A DNA stretch of 64,000 nucleotides from Suillus spraguei (Eukaryota; Basidiomycota; Agaricomycetes; Boletales; Suillaceae): contig JABCPU010000009.1 of the NCBI GenBank assembly GCA_016800925.1, positions 310,001 through 374,000 of the forward strand, read 5' to 3'. Position numbers and translations under genes: made by a program. Below are positions 45,000-58,149 of this stretch, piece by piece; within the stretch, counting starts at the first letter, position 1; each line of letters begins with the position of its first letter. The notes under the pieces were generated by a model. The model worked only from the letters and a program-made list of their open reading frames with translations, made no database searches and was not told the DNA's origin.

Positions 45000-47900
45000 G
45001 TCTTGCGTGTGCTGGGCATGATAGGAGGAAATGGTGTACTGATTCTTCTCTTTCCTCGCAGGCAGGGCAGATTGGAGAGGGTGCTCTCGATATTCTGTGG
45101 AGGTGTTTGTTCAGAGGGATATGGCCTGTGCGGAGTTAGATGAGCAGGGCAGCGTGCTTTCTTGAGTACCCGTCTGCGAGTTTCGTGAAGCGGTTGGATG
45201 GATAGGATGGGTCTATTTCCCTGAATTTGTCGCTGCGTGGTGAGTTGCACAGGACGGTTTTTGCTTCTTCGTTGATTGAAGTGTTGAACATTTGTTTTAT
45301 AGCTGATTTGCTTGCTGGGAGGGTGGCCGGCTCGTTGTTAGGTGAACGGAGTGAGTTGGGGAGGAGGTGGGGGTCTGTTGTTTCTCCTCTTGCTGCCCTT
45401 TTGGCTTGTTCGTCTGCTTGTTCGTTTCCAGGGATGCCTATGTGGCCTGCCGACCAGCGTATCACCAGTTTTCCATCGTCCTCGGTTGGGAAGAGGGTGC
45501 GGAGGTCGTCGTGGAATTTGTCCATCAGGTAGTGGCCCGGTTTTGACTGGAAGGCGTTGGTTGCTCTGACCGCTGCTTGGTTGTCTGCTCCCACAGCCAT
45601 CGTCCTTCCTCCTCTCGCTCTCATCTCGTCTTTTAGCAGCTTGACCGCGAGTATCATTCCTACAATCTTGCCCTCGTACACTGTGTGTTCCTCCTCCTTT
45701 CCTAGGTGGAATCTGCTCTCCCTGATCCTTCTCTCCCCTTCCATCATCACAGTGGCTCCTCCTACCCCTCCGTCTATTATCAACCCATCCGAGTACACCC
45801 TCAGCTCTTCTCCCGCTCTTGTGTCTTCCTCGAGTGACTTTTCCTTCGATTCCGCTATCTGCGCTTCGATGTTGGTGTCCACATGGGGTAGTGGCATATG
45901 GGGAGGATCGTTTTGGTGGTGTTGGGGTCGATCTTGAATTCACAGAAAAGTTTGTGTATCAGGGATGGGAGTCGTTTCTGTTTTGTGAAGTCGTGTTTCG
46001 CTACGTATTGGTGCGCTGATGCGACGCCTTTATGTAGCGGGTGATCCGAGTTTAGGGTGGCCAATCTTAGTGTGGCACGGTGGCAATGGCTTCTCAAAAT
46101 TTGCTGAAAAGGGGGGACATTAGCGTGTGCATCGAGTAGGTCTGAGGCAGTAGAACGCATTGCCCCAGTGATTAGGATGGTGGCCATCCTGTGGACTCGC
46201 GCCATCTGTGACGCGAAGCCCCTCGCTCCTCTGCCACCTAGCTTGCCTCGTCCTTTTGAGATGAGGTCTGTGCACCAAACATCAGCTGTGTATAACATCT
46301 AGGAATGACTACTCCTCCGTATAGTTTTCTCATCCACCTCCCCTTTATGCCCTTCGTCGTTCTGATCATTCTCTGGCATGTCATCATGTACTTGGTGCCT
46401 TTTGCCAGGGCATATGCAGCATGTTCTTTGAAGCGCAGTTCTTCGTCGATTATTATTCCTAAAAATTTATGTGAGCGTGAGGGATGAATGGTGTGGTCAC
46501 CTATTGTGATTGAGGCTTGATGTACTGGTTTCATTTTGCTGAACTTGTTTTCATCTGCGGTGCCCTTCCTTGATAAACAGATCAGTGCAGTCTTATCTAG
46601 TTCGAACTCAGCGTTGTGCTCATGGCTCCACTCTAAAGCGCCCCCTGGTTTTTCCATCATGTTCTTGAGTTTAATGTTGGCTTCTTCATATGTTTTCGTG
46701 CGTGCCAGGAGGGCTATGTCGTCAATGAATCCTAATCCCATTTCTCCTTGTCTTGGTTTGGGGTCTGGGACTCTTAGGACGTCTGCGTTGTAGAATATGA
46801 AGGCGAGGGGGGAGAGTGGGCAGCCTTGGTCAATGCCGTTTTGAACGTCGAAGGGAGTTGATTTGAAGTCGTCGAAGGATAGTGTTGTTTTGTGGTTGGC
46901 CAGTCTCCGACGGTACCAGTCTATGTATTCTTGGGGAAGGTGTGCTTTCTTGACGTTGTGGAGTAGTTTGTTGACTATCACACTAGGAAAGGCAGCTTTG
47001 ATGTCCAAAAAGAGGATAGATACGAAGCTGTCCTTAGAGGCCCATGCATCGGTGACAAACTTCGTTAGGAGATGCAGCGAATTGGTTGTAGATCTGCCTG
47101 GGCGCCCTCCAAAATGCGTTGGGGGGAGGAGGTTGTGCTGTTCTGAAATATATGTTAGATCGTCTGCTACACAAGATGAAAGGATCTTAGCCATTGAGTC
47201 GAGAAGGGTGATCGGTCTGTATGCTTTGGGGAGGGAGTAGTCCGGGCATCCTGGTTTCCGAAGGACTATGGTCGAGGACTGTTTCCACTTGTCTGGGTAG
47301 ACACCGAGATGGAAGGTGGTGCGGAAGATGGGGCCTAGATAAGGAATGAGTAGGTTAGCGCATTTTATGAATACTATGTTGCTGATCCCGTTGGGTCCTG
47401 GGGCTTTGTGTGGACCGAGTCTCGCTATTGCTCTGTTAATCTGCTGGTCGGTTATTGGGCGGAATTCACAGATTGGTGGTTCATATTCATAGTTGGGGTC
47501 TACGAAATCATTGTCCGGGGGTGGGTGAAAGAAGGTTTCGCATAGGAGCTGACTTTTCCATTTGTTATCTTGCGTGTCGGTTGCGTTAGCTTTGGGTGCC
47601 GGTTGGGGGTCTTGAAGTGTTGTGATCCTCGTGTGGATTTGCTCTGTTGGGTTGCTGGTGGCGTATCTGTGGAAGTTCCAAATACCTGTCTCTGTTAGCA
47701 TTTCTAGCCATTCATCCCAATGTGAGTCCTTAGCCTTCTTAATGTTTTCTGAGAATCGGTTGCGCACTGTGCGGTATTCTTCATGGATGGGGTGGTTTCT
47801 TTGGGGTAGCTTGTTCCCAGCTGTCTTGCCGAGCTTGTGGACTTGCTTGCGTTCTTGGTCCAGGTCTTTCGACCACCATCTTTTCGAGTATGGTGAGGGT

Positions 47901-48907
47901 TTGACTTTCGGAACCTGCTCTTCTACGGTCTTGAGTATTGCTCCTGTCAGGGCTGTTAGTGACTCTTGGAACTGGTCTCAGTTAGTGAGCTTGGTAGGTT
48001 GTCCGATATTGTTGAGTCGTGTCGCTAGGGCTCCATTGGCTAAGTCCCAGTCTGCCTCTCTGTAGTTCAAGCGCGGGGTTGGGTTTGTGTGGTCGGGGTT
48101 AAGATCCAGGCTGCTAATGATGGGGTAGTGATTGGTAATGACTGGTCGGAGATGGTACTTAACTTCGCATTGGGTGAAGGCGTTCACGAGATTCTCTGAA
48201 CAGAAGATGTTGTCTGGGTGGGTTTGGTTCTTTGTATTCAAGGCTTCGAGAGTGGCGATGCCAGCCGGGAGAACTTGGGTGAGGTTGTACAAGGCTACAA
48301 GGTTTATTAACGTTCCTGCTGAGTTCACGTTCACAGCTGTGAAGAGGTGAGTGTTACACATTAATTCCCACATGGGGTGATGGCAGTTGAAGTCTCCCAT
48401 CCAGATTATGTGCTCCGCATCGTTATCCATGCCTTGAGCATGGTCTCTAGTGCAGTTTTGGCATACATTATGTTCAGTATGCATATGATGTTCCAGGAAG
48501 TGGAGGACATTGTCGTGGTCGCAAGGATTATATACATTATAGAGATGCACCTTTCCGAAAGGGCTGAGTAGTTCGATCACCATAACATTTGAGGAGTTGC
48601 TTTTTATTGCATGCCATTTGTTCTTCAATAATCGTTTGTTGATGAGGATGATCATTTGGGTGCGGTCTGGGCTGGTATGGTGATGTGTCAGGTAGATCAC
48701 ATCCCAGTATTGTCCCAGATTTGAGGCATTGGCAAGTTTGACTGGGTTGAGGTAAGGTTCCTGTATACAAGCTATGTCGTACATGTCTGGGTTTAGATTA
48801 CACATTAGGTGTTCCCAGGCGCCGAGGGATTTGCGTAAATTTTGCTGCCAAATTTTGAGGTCCGTTCTGTTGGGGGGATCGTTAGTTGTGTCAGGCATTA
48901 ATCCCAT
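45000..48907 (-). pseudogene. LINE ORF2: endonuclease, reverse transcriptase and RNase H, interrupted
   Basis: From 48907: KIWQQNLRKSL, IACIQEPYLNP and WMGDFNCHHPMW are apurinic-endonuclease motifs. One TGA after QPTKLTN (about 47978) interrupts, then the same frame continues: RRWWSKDLDQERKQ is near the join, and RT motifs are GPHKAPGPNGISNIVF, FLDIKAAFPSV, GIDQGCPLSPLAF and FIDDIALLA (the YxDD box as FIDD, ~46720). A frameshift near 46290 leads to ADVWCTDLI, another near 45880 to the RNase H domain: RVYSDG, GADNQAAVRA and WSAGHIGIPGNEQADE carry the acidic and His catalytic residues. A tail with CPACEEKNQYTISSYH resembles the C-terminal zinc finger. One stop and two frameshifts make it non-autonomous now, but the decay is slight. 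Confidence 0.88.
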
Positions 48908-48960
48908 CCGTGAGTGTCGATATCACTGTTGGAGATGATTGGGTGATGTGGTGGGGGGGG

Positions 48961-49930
48961 GGGGAAGTGTGTCTGTCAGGAGTGGTTGGTGGTTTCCAAT
49001 TGCTGGTGTGGGTCTGGAGTTACGTTCCTGGGTAGTCTGAATGAGGCTTGACCTGTGTGCATGCACTGGAAGGACACTCATGCATTAATAATTACATAAT
49101 AAGGATTCATGAAGTGTTTTTGGATTGATTTCGAGCCATTAGATAGTGTTTGTGTTGGACGTAGGCAATGACGAAGGACTCCATTGTAGTTACTGTATTT
49201 GGCACATATTAGTCACCCGGGATTTTCCGTTCTTTCCTTTACTTACTCTCGTTCATGGTAATACCGCTTCCCTCAGTCTTTCTATCCGAGACTGAGGGTA
49301 CGTCCATTCTCTATTATATTTATAGCCAATACTGATTTACTGTAGTATACTTACACCTCTGTGTGTCTAGGTACATACTAATGCAGTCTTTCTATCCAAG
49401 ACTGAGGTATACTTACACCTCTGTGTGTCTAGCGTGTTTCTACAGTTTGAAGCTTTGAAGATGTGGCCTAGTACATGGTCTTAGTAGGAGGAATGAGTCT
49501 GACAAGGTTGGCCCTAAACACTGTGGCCAAATTTCACTGCCACCTCGTTGTCCCACTGGACTATTCCGAATCAGTTCTATCCAGAAAGCCATCAGAATCA
49601 TTGAAATACCCTGTCTTATCTTGTGCGCTTCGTGGGCTTATTGATCCTTTGTCTAGGCTGTTGCGGCATTGTTGTGCTAAGAAAAGTGTCCTCTACTGCA
49701 GCCTGAAACACTGGTGATTTGGGTGAAATGGTGTTGTGGTTCTCACCATGGTGATAATGACCCTTGAAGCTGGGAGCGATGGAGAAAAAGGGGTGAGATG
49801 ACGATGCTCCTATGTTGACTCAGGATCTATCTGTGTGACAACAAGGCTGACAGATCCAGAATATAAATGCTACAGGCCACCCTGAGTCCGCCATTTCGTT
49901 CTTTGGATAGTTTGTCCATGAACTGCTCGA
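48961..49930. other. Unassigned stretch between LINE and decayed P450
   Basis: Contains a small duplication (next entry) and frames without motifs. It probably includes the decayed upstream region of the P450 paralog. Confidence 0.4.
49342..49431 (+). repeat. Local direct duplication ('tatacttacacctctgtgtgtctag')
   Basis: A ~25-base phrase ending 'cctctgtgtgtctag' recurs at about 49346 and 49408; the neighbouring phrase 'cagtctttctatcc.agactgagg' is also present twice (49275 and 49384). Two overlapping local duplications. Confidence 0.75.
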
Positions 49931-52110
49931 ATGATAGCCCTTCTAGTTGATGCTCGACTTACTTTTGTCCTCGCTGGCCTCCCCGTTTCCTTTATGATTA
50001 TTGCTGCCCTCAGGCGGTTCATTGAGAACAGACAAAATAAACCTTCTCTTCCTCCGGGTCCAGTGCTGCTTCCACTATTAGGGAATATCTTATCTATCAA
50101 TGCCAAGGAGCCTTGGTTGACTTACACTGAATGGTGCACTACTTATGGTACATTCCAGATTAGTTGTAGCGCATATATAGTGCACATCATTTTATCAGGA
50201 GACTTGGTATTTGTGCAACTTCTAGGCCAGGAAATGGTGGTAATCAATTCCCAGCATGTTCACAAGCCTTGCTAGACAAACGTTCTTGGATTTACTCTGA
50301 TCGTCCATACTTGGCCACATGCGATCTGTCCGTTACTTGGTTTTCTTCTGTGCAATCGGTCTGAGCTGCAGGCAGATTTGGCTGGACTTTCAACTTTGCA
50401 TTCACAGACTATGGTGATGTATGGCGTCTTAGTCGATGACTCTTCCATCAGACGTTCCATTTCGACTCTGCCCTCAAGTTTTGTCCAATGCAGATCAAGC
50501 GAGCTCGTGAAATGATCATCAACCTAATCGATGATCCTCAACATTATCATTCTCACTTTGCAACATTAGTTAGTGTATTTTCCCAAAGCATCAATATTAA
50601 TTTGTCTGCAGATTCTTGTCCGCTGTCAGCTGTATATAACTACGAGCCCAGTGCTCGTGATGATCCTATGGTGCGCCTGGTAGACAACTCACTAGAACTT
50701 GGCCTTGCTGTGATGACACTGGAGAAAGCAATCACTATTAAAACCTTTCCCTTCTGTGAGCTTAACCCTACTTCATGATAAAACATTAACATTCTGCACT
50801 CTCATGTAGTGCTAAAATTACCTGACTGGTGTTGGGGATCCTCCATAAAACGTGATGCTCAAGCTTCGACCAATTGCAACAATGAAATGGTCAACATGCA
50901 ATTTTGGTATGCCCAGTGGCATATGGTGGGCATATATTTTCTTTGTTTCTGTTTCAATATGGAAATATTGATTTCATACTTGGCAAGGCTGATAACTTGC
51001 TCTGGGGTCAATCCTCAATTGTAGCAGAAAATTTGCGACAGCTGGAGAAGCAAGATGACATGTCCAAACCGATGTTTGAGACTGCCTTGAAGAGAGCAGG
51101 TGCTACTGCTATTGTGGGTGAGTGATATGCTTTACAAGTGATGTCTATTGACATGCAACCCTCATACAGCCTCATATGAGACAGTAAGTAGATGCCTCAA
51201 CTGTTTGTCTGCCACTTTACCTCTCCACAGACAACTTCAACATTGATGGTTTTTGTTCTTGCCATGTTGATATATCCTGATGTTCAAAAACATGCACAAG
51301 CGGAGATCGACTCAGTGATAGGAAGGGATAGACTACCTACATTCGAGGAGAGAGCATCACTACCTTACATTGATGCCATTCTGCAGGAGACTTTGTGATG
51401 GCACCCTGTTTTACCCCTTGGTAACCTTCAAGCTTACGTAGTGATCTCGCCTTTGCTAAACACCTCCATAAAGGATTACCCCATGCTACCTCGAGTGAAG
51501 ATATATATGATGGTTACTTCATCCCTAAAGGTCTGCATTTGTTTTGGCACAATGTATTATCTATAATATTGCATATCAGGAGTGACCGTCATATGCAACA
51601 CATGGTCAGATAGATTTCCTCCAGCTTTCGAGATACTAACCAGATTGTAGGGGGATTTCACAGGATGAAAAGTGTTACCCAAATGCATCTTGTTTCATAC
51701 CAGAGAGATTCATTGACGTCAATGATGATCCTGCACATTTTGTGTTCGGCTTTGGCTGGTGCATATGTTCAGGTGAGTTAATTCATTCTTATATTATATA
51801 TGAATCAAGGAGAGACTGTTTTTAATCAGGCTGGTATGCTGCTGATGCATCCTTATGGTCTGCCATTGTCACCATTTTGGCCACATTGGATATTTCTTCT
51901 GCAAAAGATGACCAAGGCAATGATATCAACTTCACCTCCAAATTCACAACGGGACTTTCTCAGTGTGTGGTTTCTTTGTTTCATTCTATTTGTCCATCGC
52001 TTACACTTTCCTTGTTTTAGTCACCCTATGATATTTCCTTGCAGTATCTCAACCCGTTCTCATATTCATTCAGGACTCGTGGATTTGTTGCAGGCTGAAG
52101 TGTGATATGT
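49931..52110 (+). pseudogene. Decayed paralog of the P450 at 30.9-33.1 kb
   Basis: The same exon order is visible: anchor plus SLPPGPVLLPLLGN and EPWLTYTEW (49931-50150), GDLVFVQLLGQE, FAFTDYGDVWRLSR, ALKFCPMQI, SARDDPMVRLVDNS, LKLPDWCWGSSIKRDA, SIVAENLRQLEKQ, ASYETTTSTL over the I-helix (with the same tiny exon near 51170-51183), DRLPTFEERASLPYI, then LQETL followed by TGA at 51396-51398 where the intact gene has Arg. The heme loop reads FGFGWCICSG: the ligand Cys remains, but both Arg of FGFGRR are lost. A last exon reads YAADASLWSAIVTILAT. Introns are retained, so this is a DNA duplication. Other stops (e.g. LSR*LFHQTFH) confirm it is dead. Confidence 0.9.
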
Positions 52111-52379
52111 GACTCAGGACAAAAAATGCCTGTCTTCTTGTCAATGGTATGGCTATTGTCTGGTGCTCTTTGTACTTCTTAATCTTTTTCAAAATATTTT
52201 TAGTGCATAATTCCCTCAATAGGTTGCAAACAGGATGGACCCAAGAGTTCTCCGAGTCTTCGTGTCTGTGTAGCTGGGATGTGATGGCCACTCATTCATT
52301 TTGTTCATATGGACATTGCTTTTAACCATTTTGCAAATTCCAGGTGTATCCTCATATCTCATTTCACTCTACTAGTCAT

Positions 52380-52560
52380 GCCCCCATCAGCTCCATGCAA
52401 AAAATGGCACCATCCATTTCTGTAAAATTCAAAGACTCACTGCCCTGGCCTTCAGAGAGTTGAAGCCAACAGTGTGACATTACTCTGGGACAGGACATCT
52501 AGTCCAACATTGTGTGACATGAAATTATGATTCGATTGACTGGATGGCTTCTACAATGTA
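52380..52560 (+). repeat. Dispersed repeat, copy 1
   Basis: Phrases 'catcagctccatgcaaaaa', 'gacattactctgggacaggac' and 'gattgactggatggcttct' recur in the same order at 58150-58310. It is unclear whether this is a transposon end or a duplicated gene 3' flank. Confidence 0.6.
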
Positions 52561-54162
52561 TTGCGTCTGACAAATGTAAAAATCTGATCCTTTAGAATAA
52601 TAATCGTGCATTACTTATAGACTCTAACAAATGGAGCTTGGCCTGGCCATGATTTGACCAGGAATTTGTCAATCCATGAATCACTTGAGGCTGCTCAGGA
52701 ATACAAGATGAAACAACTTCATTATACATCAATGCGGTTGGAGACGAGAGTACTTCGTGTCCTAGAATAAGCAGGAGGCAGCAACACATCAGCTAACTGT
52801 TCGAATAATAGGGCCTAGTCATCAGTCCTAGTCATCAGTGAGAGATTAGTGCTGTGTTTCAAAAAGCAAGATAAGCTAGCCTGAGCAGAAAGAGCGGCAG
52901 TCTTCATATGCATGTCTACTCTCTTCTGAACAGAACAGCGGGCGAAAAGGGTCAATACAGATGCAGGCAGAGTTTGCAAGCTGTCATGATAATATTGATC
53001 GCCATAATGAACCCAGGCAAGATTGTTGTGCCATCTCAAAGCCACATGGGATGCAGCAGAGGTGGCCCGAAGGGCTGAGGAAATATGAAGAAGGGAAAAA
53101 TCAACAATGACAGAGTCACAGGAATATGAGCTTGCTTTGAGGTGAGCACCCACTGAAGGGAAGACACTATCATCCAGAGAGACGCACAAAGAAACTCGGC
53201 CATGACTTGAAGATGGACTGCACCAACCCTTGCACTGCAGCAATGACATAATTGGCAGTGCTCACACCTGACGGTAACCAGGCATTGGCTGAAATCATTG
53301 ATATTGAGGAAAATACAAGGCATCATAGTATTTTGTGTGTCATGACTCATATGCAGTGCCGAACAAGGGCTGTGTCTTGTCAAAAATAGACATGGGGTGA
53401 ATTACGTAAAATAGACTTAGTTGACCGGTTGGATTTCCAATGGTCATCTTTCTCATTTCTGTTTATAGATACGGTGTTGTATTCACCACACATCAATATT
53501 CATGGATCCAGGCTGTGAATTCACATCTGATCAACCGCACACTACAAATTGAGTGCGGTGAAACGAAGAAACTACTGCTGGCCTAAGTATAAGCGCAACA
53601 ATAATCCTACTGAAGGTGTCAGTGAGATGTTCAACCCAAGAGGACTGCAATAGAAGCAATTCCTTCTAAGTTAGTGCGAAGGAAACAAGGAAGTAATCAT
53701 AAGGCAACAAAAGTTCTGACTTCCAAGGTTAGCGGCAGTAACGGTATGTCGGCAGTACCAGTGCGATGTCAGCAGCACTTGCACAGTAAGGATAGCTGTA
53801 ATGGTTAGCTAGCAAGGACAAGAACAAAGTTACTTGAGCGAGATGAATATGATATTACTACCAGTGGTGTGGTAGTGGTAGTGGCAACTCCGTATGAGCA
53901 GGAAAGTTGGTGAGAGAGGTAGCGACCCAGTGAGATCACTGGCCACAGTCCAGTTACAAGTAATGAAGTCGAAAGTTGCGCAGTACTTCAAGCGGTAAAG
54001 TTACCGGTGGTTAAATCAATGAGTGAAGTTCGAATGGAGAAAAGTTCAAAAGCAAATAGATTGTGACTAGTGAGTATTTCAGATACTAAGTCCAAGTGGA
54101 GGGATGTAACGGGAAGTAACCATAATGGTATGTATGTTGAGTCCTTTTTAACATATGCGAGC
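52561..54162. other. Unassigned stretch
   Basis: A minus-strand frame at 52815-53249 (144 codons) shows no recognised motif. From about 53560 to 54160 the plus strand is purine-rich with short related words (agcggcagtaacggtatg, gcagtaccagtg), composition that looks like the complement of LTR-A; possibly the remains of an older related repeat in which LTR-A copy 3 inserted. Confidence 0.4.
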
Positions 54163-54166
54163 GCGT

Positions 54167-55129
54167 TGTAACGAAAATATTGGCGCTGGGCTTAAAACCC
54201 CACCTTTTGACACTCGTCTCATGTCTACAGGAGTTACCACTTGTCCAAGGCCGTCTTACCCCTTTAGCAGTACTGGCAGCATCCCACGCTTACCACACAC
54301 TGTACTGACTGCTGCACCTCGTTCCACGTACCGATGTCCTTCCATGTCCTTTCTGCATCTGCATAGCTCCATTTGGTGCGTTGTTTGTTTTCTGTTCGTT
54401 ATCACTGATTCCACAGCAAGCATTATTACATGTTGCCTCATGCCGCAGCACCTCGCGCTATGTTTACTTATGGTGGTTACTACACTCCAGCGCTACTGAT
54501 CTCACCTAGAGTATTCCAAGTACATACAATTTAGGATATAAGCACCGCGTACCCCACATGATACAACACCTGATTTTACACCATTGCACGTACTATAGGT
54601 CAGGATTATTGTCTAGCTCTGGATCTACCCAGTAGTGGACATAGTCTTTGAAGTTTCCTTATCGCTTGTTAATCTATCACGCTCATTCTCCGTTATTGCT
54701 GGCATACCGCTGGACTTTTGACTGTTACTTTGACTGAACTTCTCACGCACCGCTACTTTACTGCTGAAAGTACCGCGGACTTCCTTACTGTTTCTTTGCA
54801 CCACTCGCAACCTTACTGCTACCGCTGATATCATCGCTCGACATCGCTCGCTCAACACAACTGTTACTGACTATATCTCGACCACAGTAGCACTGCTACA
54901 TGCGACGCTAGTTCCGGTGGCATCATCGCTGACCATGGCAACTTACTGCTGACCATGACACTTGTTTCGCACATAAGTTAGACTCGAACTTGGCCATACT
55001 AATAGGCATCCCCCTTTAGGGTCGAACACTCTTGTTCTTACAAGTGAAGCAGACTAGATGGAGCGCAAGACTCACATACTAGTTTAGGTAGTGGTTTATC
55101 TACAGCCCAGGCTAGGTTGTATCTTTACA
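54167..55129 (+). mobile_element. Solo LTR, family A copy 3
   Basis: TGTAAC..TTTACA, 963 bp, co-linear with 1498-2469 and clearly the closest pair. Flanks GCGT (54163-54166) and GTGT (55130-55133). Confidence 0.87.
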
Positions 55130-56369
55130 GTGTACGAGATAATTATGCAAGTCTGGTAGCGAGAAGGAAAATAAACAGGGTATTAGTAAAGAGGCAAACA
55201 GCATGCAGCGGCCCCTTGAGACATAAGGTAAATCCTGCCGTAGATCTAGTAACAGCGGAAGTGAAGTAACTATGCACCAATGGATCTAGACAGAAGGATG
55301 GGACATGGAGGCATTGGTGCGAGGATCTGGTAAGGGTTCATGGAAGAAAAACAGTTCCACCTTAGCGGAGTGAAAAGGCTATTTCCTTGCTATAAGGGAA
55401 TTCTTCGGTTGCCACCACAGACGCTAATGAGACACTTGTCGAAAACGGGGTTTTGACGGTCAGCGTGACTTTTCTCGCTACAGCAGTATCAGGGTGAGAA
55501 GGTGCAATCAAGAGCCCTGTGATCACTGTTGAGGCTTGATGCAAATGATCAAGCTTTATGAAATTAGCTTTAAAGTTTTGAAGACTATGCCCCTCGGAGT
55601 CTTCTTTTCTGTATGTCTTTGCTCAACGCTTTTTGGATCTAGTAGCAATGACATTGTATCTTTACTGCATATTAATCACATATTCTAGGTTATCTCTGGC
55701 TGTATGAACCAATGCCCCTTCACCATTACACCAACTCCACGGTGCAGATAGAAGATTCTACACACATCATTGTTGACAACCTTATGATGCGAAAGCTTGA
55801 TAACCGAGCCAGAGAGCAAGAACGTGCTCAGATGGCCTGAGGATGAGGGGTATGGATGCCAGATATTGAGATATTTGTTCCCACACAGGTAGAACTTGCT
55901 TTGTGTGGATCCCCCTATTTTTGATGTGGTCTGGCCTCCAATCATCAGTGAATTCATGAGTCCTTGATGTGGTATGGACCGACAAAATGGCATGTTGATG
56001 CAATATTGGCCTTTCATCTTTTTGGTATTCAAGTTTCTGCCTGTGCAAATGTTTCATGGCCAACACTTACGTTCTACCCCTGGGCTGATTTTCCCTTCAG
56101 TCAATCGAGGCAGGAACAGACATCATCGAGCTCAATATTATTTTTGTAATCCACGCACTGGGTGATGGTATATATGCCATTGCCACACATCCAGCAAGTT
56201 GGCCTCTCACATGTACTCCCATTCTCTACTGATATGACCTTAGTCTCAAATGATCCCACTTGGTGGCCCACCATTGATGCATATCGTGTTATCAGTTATT
56301 TTGTAGGTTTGTAGAGTGTAGTCACATGTCAAAGCTGATGCCTCAACCTAACCTTGGCTTTGGTTTCGC
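55130..56369. other. Unassigned stretch
   Basis: No supported gene. Open frames on the minus strand at 55685-56066 overlap in two frames and carry no known motif. The first ~200 bases look like the continuation of the purine-rich repeat before LTR-A copy 3. Confidence 0.4.
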
Positions 56370-57940
56370 AGTTGCCGCCTTTGTTGGAGTGATATATGAT
56401 TGGAGTGAGTATAAGAATATTAAAGGACTGCTAATATCTTACAAATAATTTCAGTGCTTACATTTGGACAAGAGGTATGTCAATGCTATGACCGGAACAA
56501 TGTTGCTGAGAATGGTTTATAGGTAGAATTGATTTGGGTGAGTAGAGTCTCATATGGGAGGAACATGCATGATGATACACTCAATTACAGAGGTAATGTG
56601 GTCCCTAATGACAGTTATGTATCTTGGTGTATGTAGCTTGTTTGTCGCAGTTACCACATTATGCTGACTTTAAAGTATCCTGGGTATGCTACCTTGGAAT
56701 CTCATTTGCTGTGCACATTCATAAGGCTAAACAATTGGTGTTGTGCTAATCATCTATCTCTCATGGTTAGCCTTGATATGCTGAGTATGTCTCCTTATTA
56801 CATTTGTCATCTTTGCTTCTTCTAACTAACAGCATGCAGTCAGTGTTACGACCTTGTCGCTGACAGATAGAGTAAGTCTTCTGCACAGATGTCTAATATT
56901 GCCTCCAATTAATCGTGGTGCCCTGTAGGAGTGAGTGTGGTTCTTTACTGACTTCTTAATTCATTAATGACTGCCACACTATACTACCATAGATGTGAGT
57001 TTGTTTGGATTGTGTGCTACCTGTGGCTAGTTACTGACTGAATTGGTCAGGTTTTATTATTTACAATGTATGGAATTGTATTGGTATTGTGGCATTTACT
57101 ATGCTGTGGGGTGAGCTTGGCACTTGCGAGACTTCAGTGATATTGACTTGATTGCAAGTCATCACCATCACTCAGTTGCATGCCATGTATCAGCGATCCA
57201 GAAAGATCCAGGTATTTCTTATTGTCACCTTCCTGGCTTTCACCATTTTCAATGGAGTGAGTTTTGTATTGGCAATGATGCATACTTTATCGGTACGCTT
57301 AATTGTTTATGTGACAAAAAATATCCATCTCATTGATAAATACTAGAGGAATTCATTCTCTCCGGCACCTATTGGTGCTTTTTCATCCCTGCGGAAGATA
57401 TTATACTTTATTTCCCCTCATTGGATACTCAAGATTGTGTGGGAGGTCTTTGCAATATGTCTCGCAGTCTGTATTGCGGTGAAACACTTTCATGAACTGC
57501 AACGACATTCGGAAGGGGGAATGATTGGGGACTGTTTCACGGTGTTGATGAAAACTCACCTGCTTTACTTTGCAAGGTGAGCTCATGTTGTGATTATTGT
57601 TCCCTTTTTTCCTGAATGGTTGGATGTGGTAGCTTCATTGCTGTTTCTTGCTTCAAGCTCAATGTTAATTTCAATCCAAATGGTATGTCAATCTTTCACT
57701 TACCTCTGCATATGACTACGGTTCATCATTTCTATAGGATGAATATTCCAAATATTACCAGATTTGTTTGGCTTGCTTCAGTATTTGATGGTCATACAGA
57801 TGTCTGTGCTAGGACCCTGCCTGATCCTTGGTGTTCGAGAACATCATGCTAAGCTTGTGGCTGATTCCGACGCAGCAACCGGCATGACCTCTATTGCTTT
57901 CGAGGAGCGAGTGCATATATTGACTAGCAGTAGCATGTAA
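56370..57940 (+). pseudogene. DUF6533-type multi-pass membrane protein, decayed
   Basis: Agarics have many such seven-helix proteins of unknown function. Order seen: AAFVGVIYDW then an intron, VLTFGQEVELIW, further decayed helices, LHAMYQRSRKIQVFLIVTFL (~57178-57240), ILSGTYWCFFIPAEDI, a frameshift at about 57405, WILKIVWEVFAICLAVCIAV and KHFHELQRHSEGGMIGDCFT, MKTHLLYFAR, an intron, FIAVSCFKLN, another intron, and the tail AKLVADSDAATGMTSIAFEE ending at ~57939. Introns are retained. The frameshift and the weak second quarter indicate a pseudogene, though late exons are well kept. Lies between the decayed P450 and PET127 copies. Confidence 0.75.
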
Positions 57941-58149
57941 TGCTCGGTGAAGTTGACAGTTGTGTATGCTCTGCAAGGAGCAGAGGAATTTGCTTTATTT
58001 ATTCCCACTTTCGCATGATAGCATTTTTCTAAGTTATCTAGTGTTTTGAAGTAAATTTTTGAAGGAGACATCAGACTGGGGAATTTTTCATCATTGTATT
58101 TAGTTAAATGACCTGTTATAATCCCGACAATATTTAAACTAATATCCAG

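Larger units (their letters stand above)
44623..48960 (-). mobile_element. Non-LTR retrotransposon (LINE), 5' truncated
   Basis: Minus-strand order: endonuclease, reverse transcriptase, RNase H, then a 22-base T run on the plus strand (44623-44644), i.e. a poly(A) end. No first ORF with zinc knuckles is seen upstream of 48907, where instead a G-run (48945-48962) lies, so the element appears cut at its 5' end, as is usual for target-primed reverse transcription. I found no target-site duplication. The gene order with an RNase H domain fits the I/Tad1 group of LINEs found in fungi. Confidence 0.88.

Noticed and set aside
45227..48065. Long plus-strand open frames of up to 147 codons
   Set aside because: They lie opposite the LINE ORF2 and show no motifs; they are shadows of its minus-strand coding sequence.
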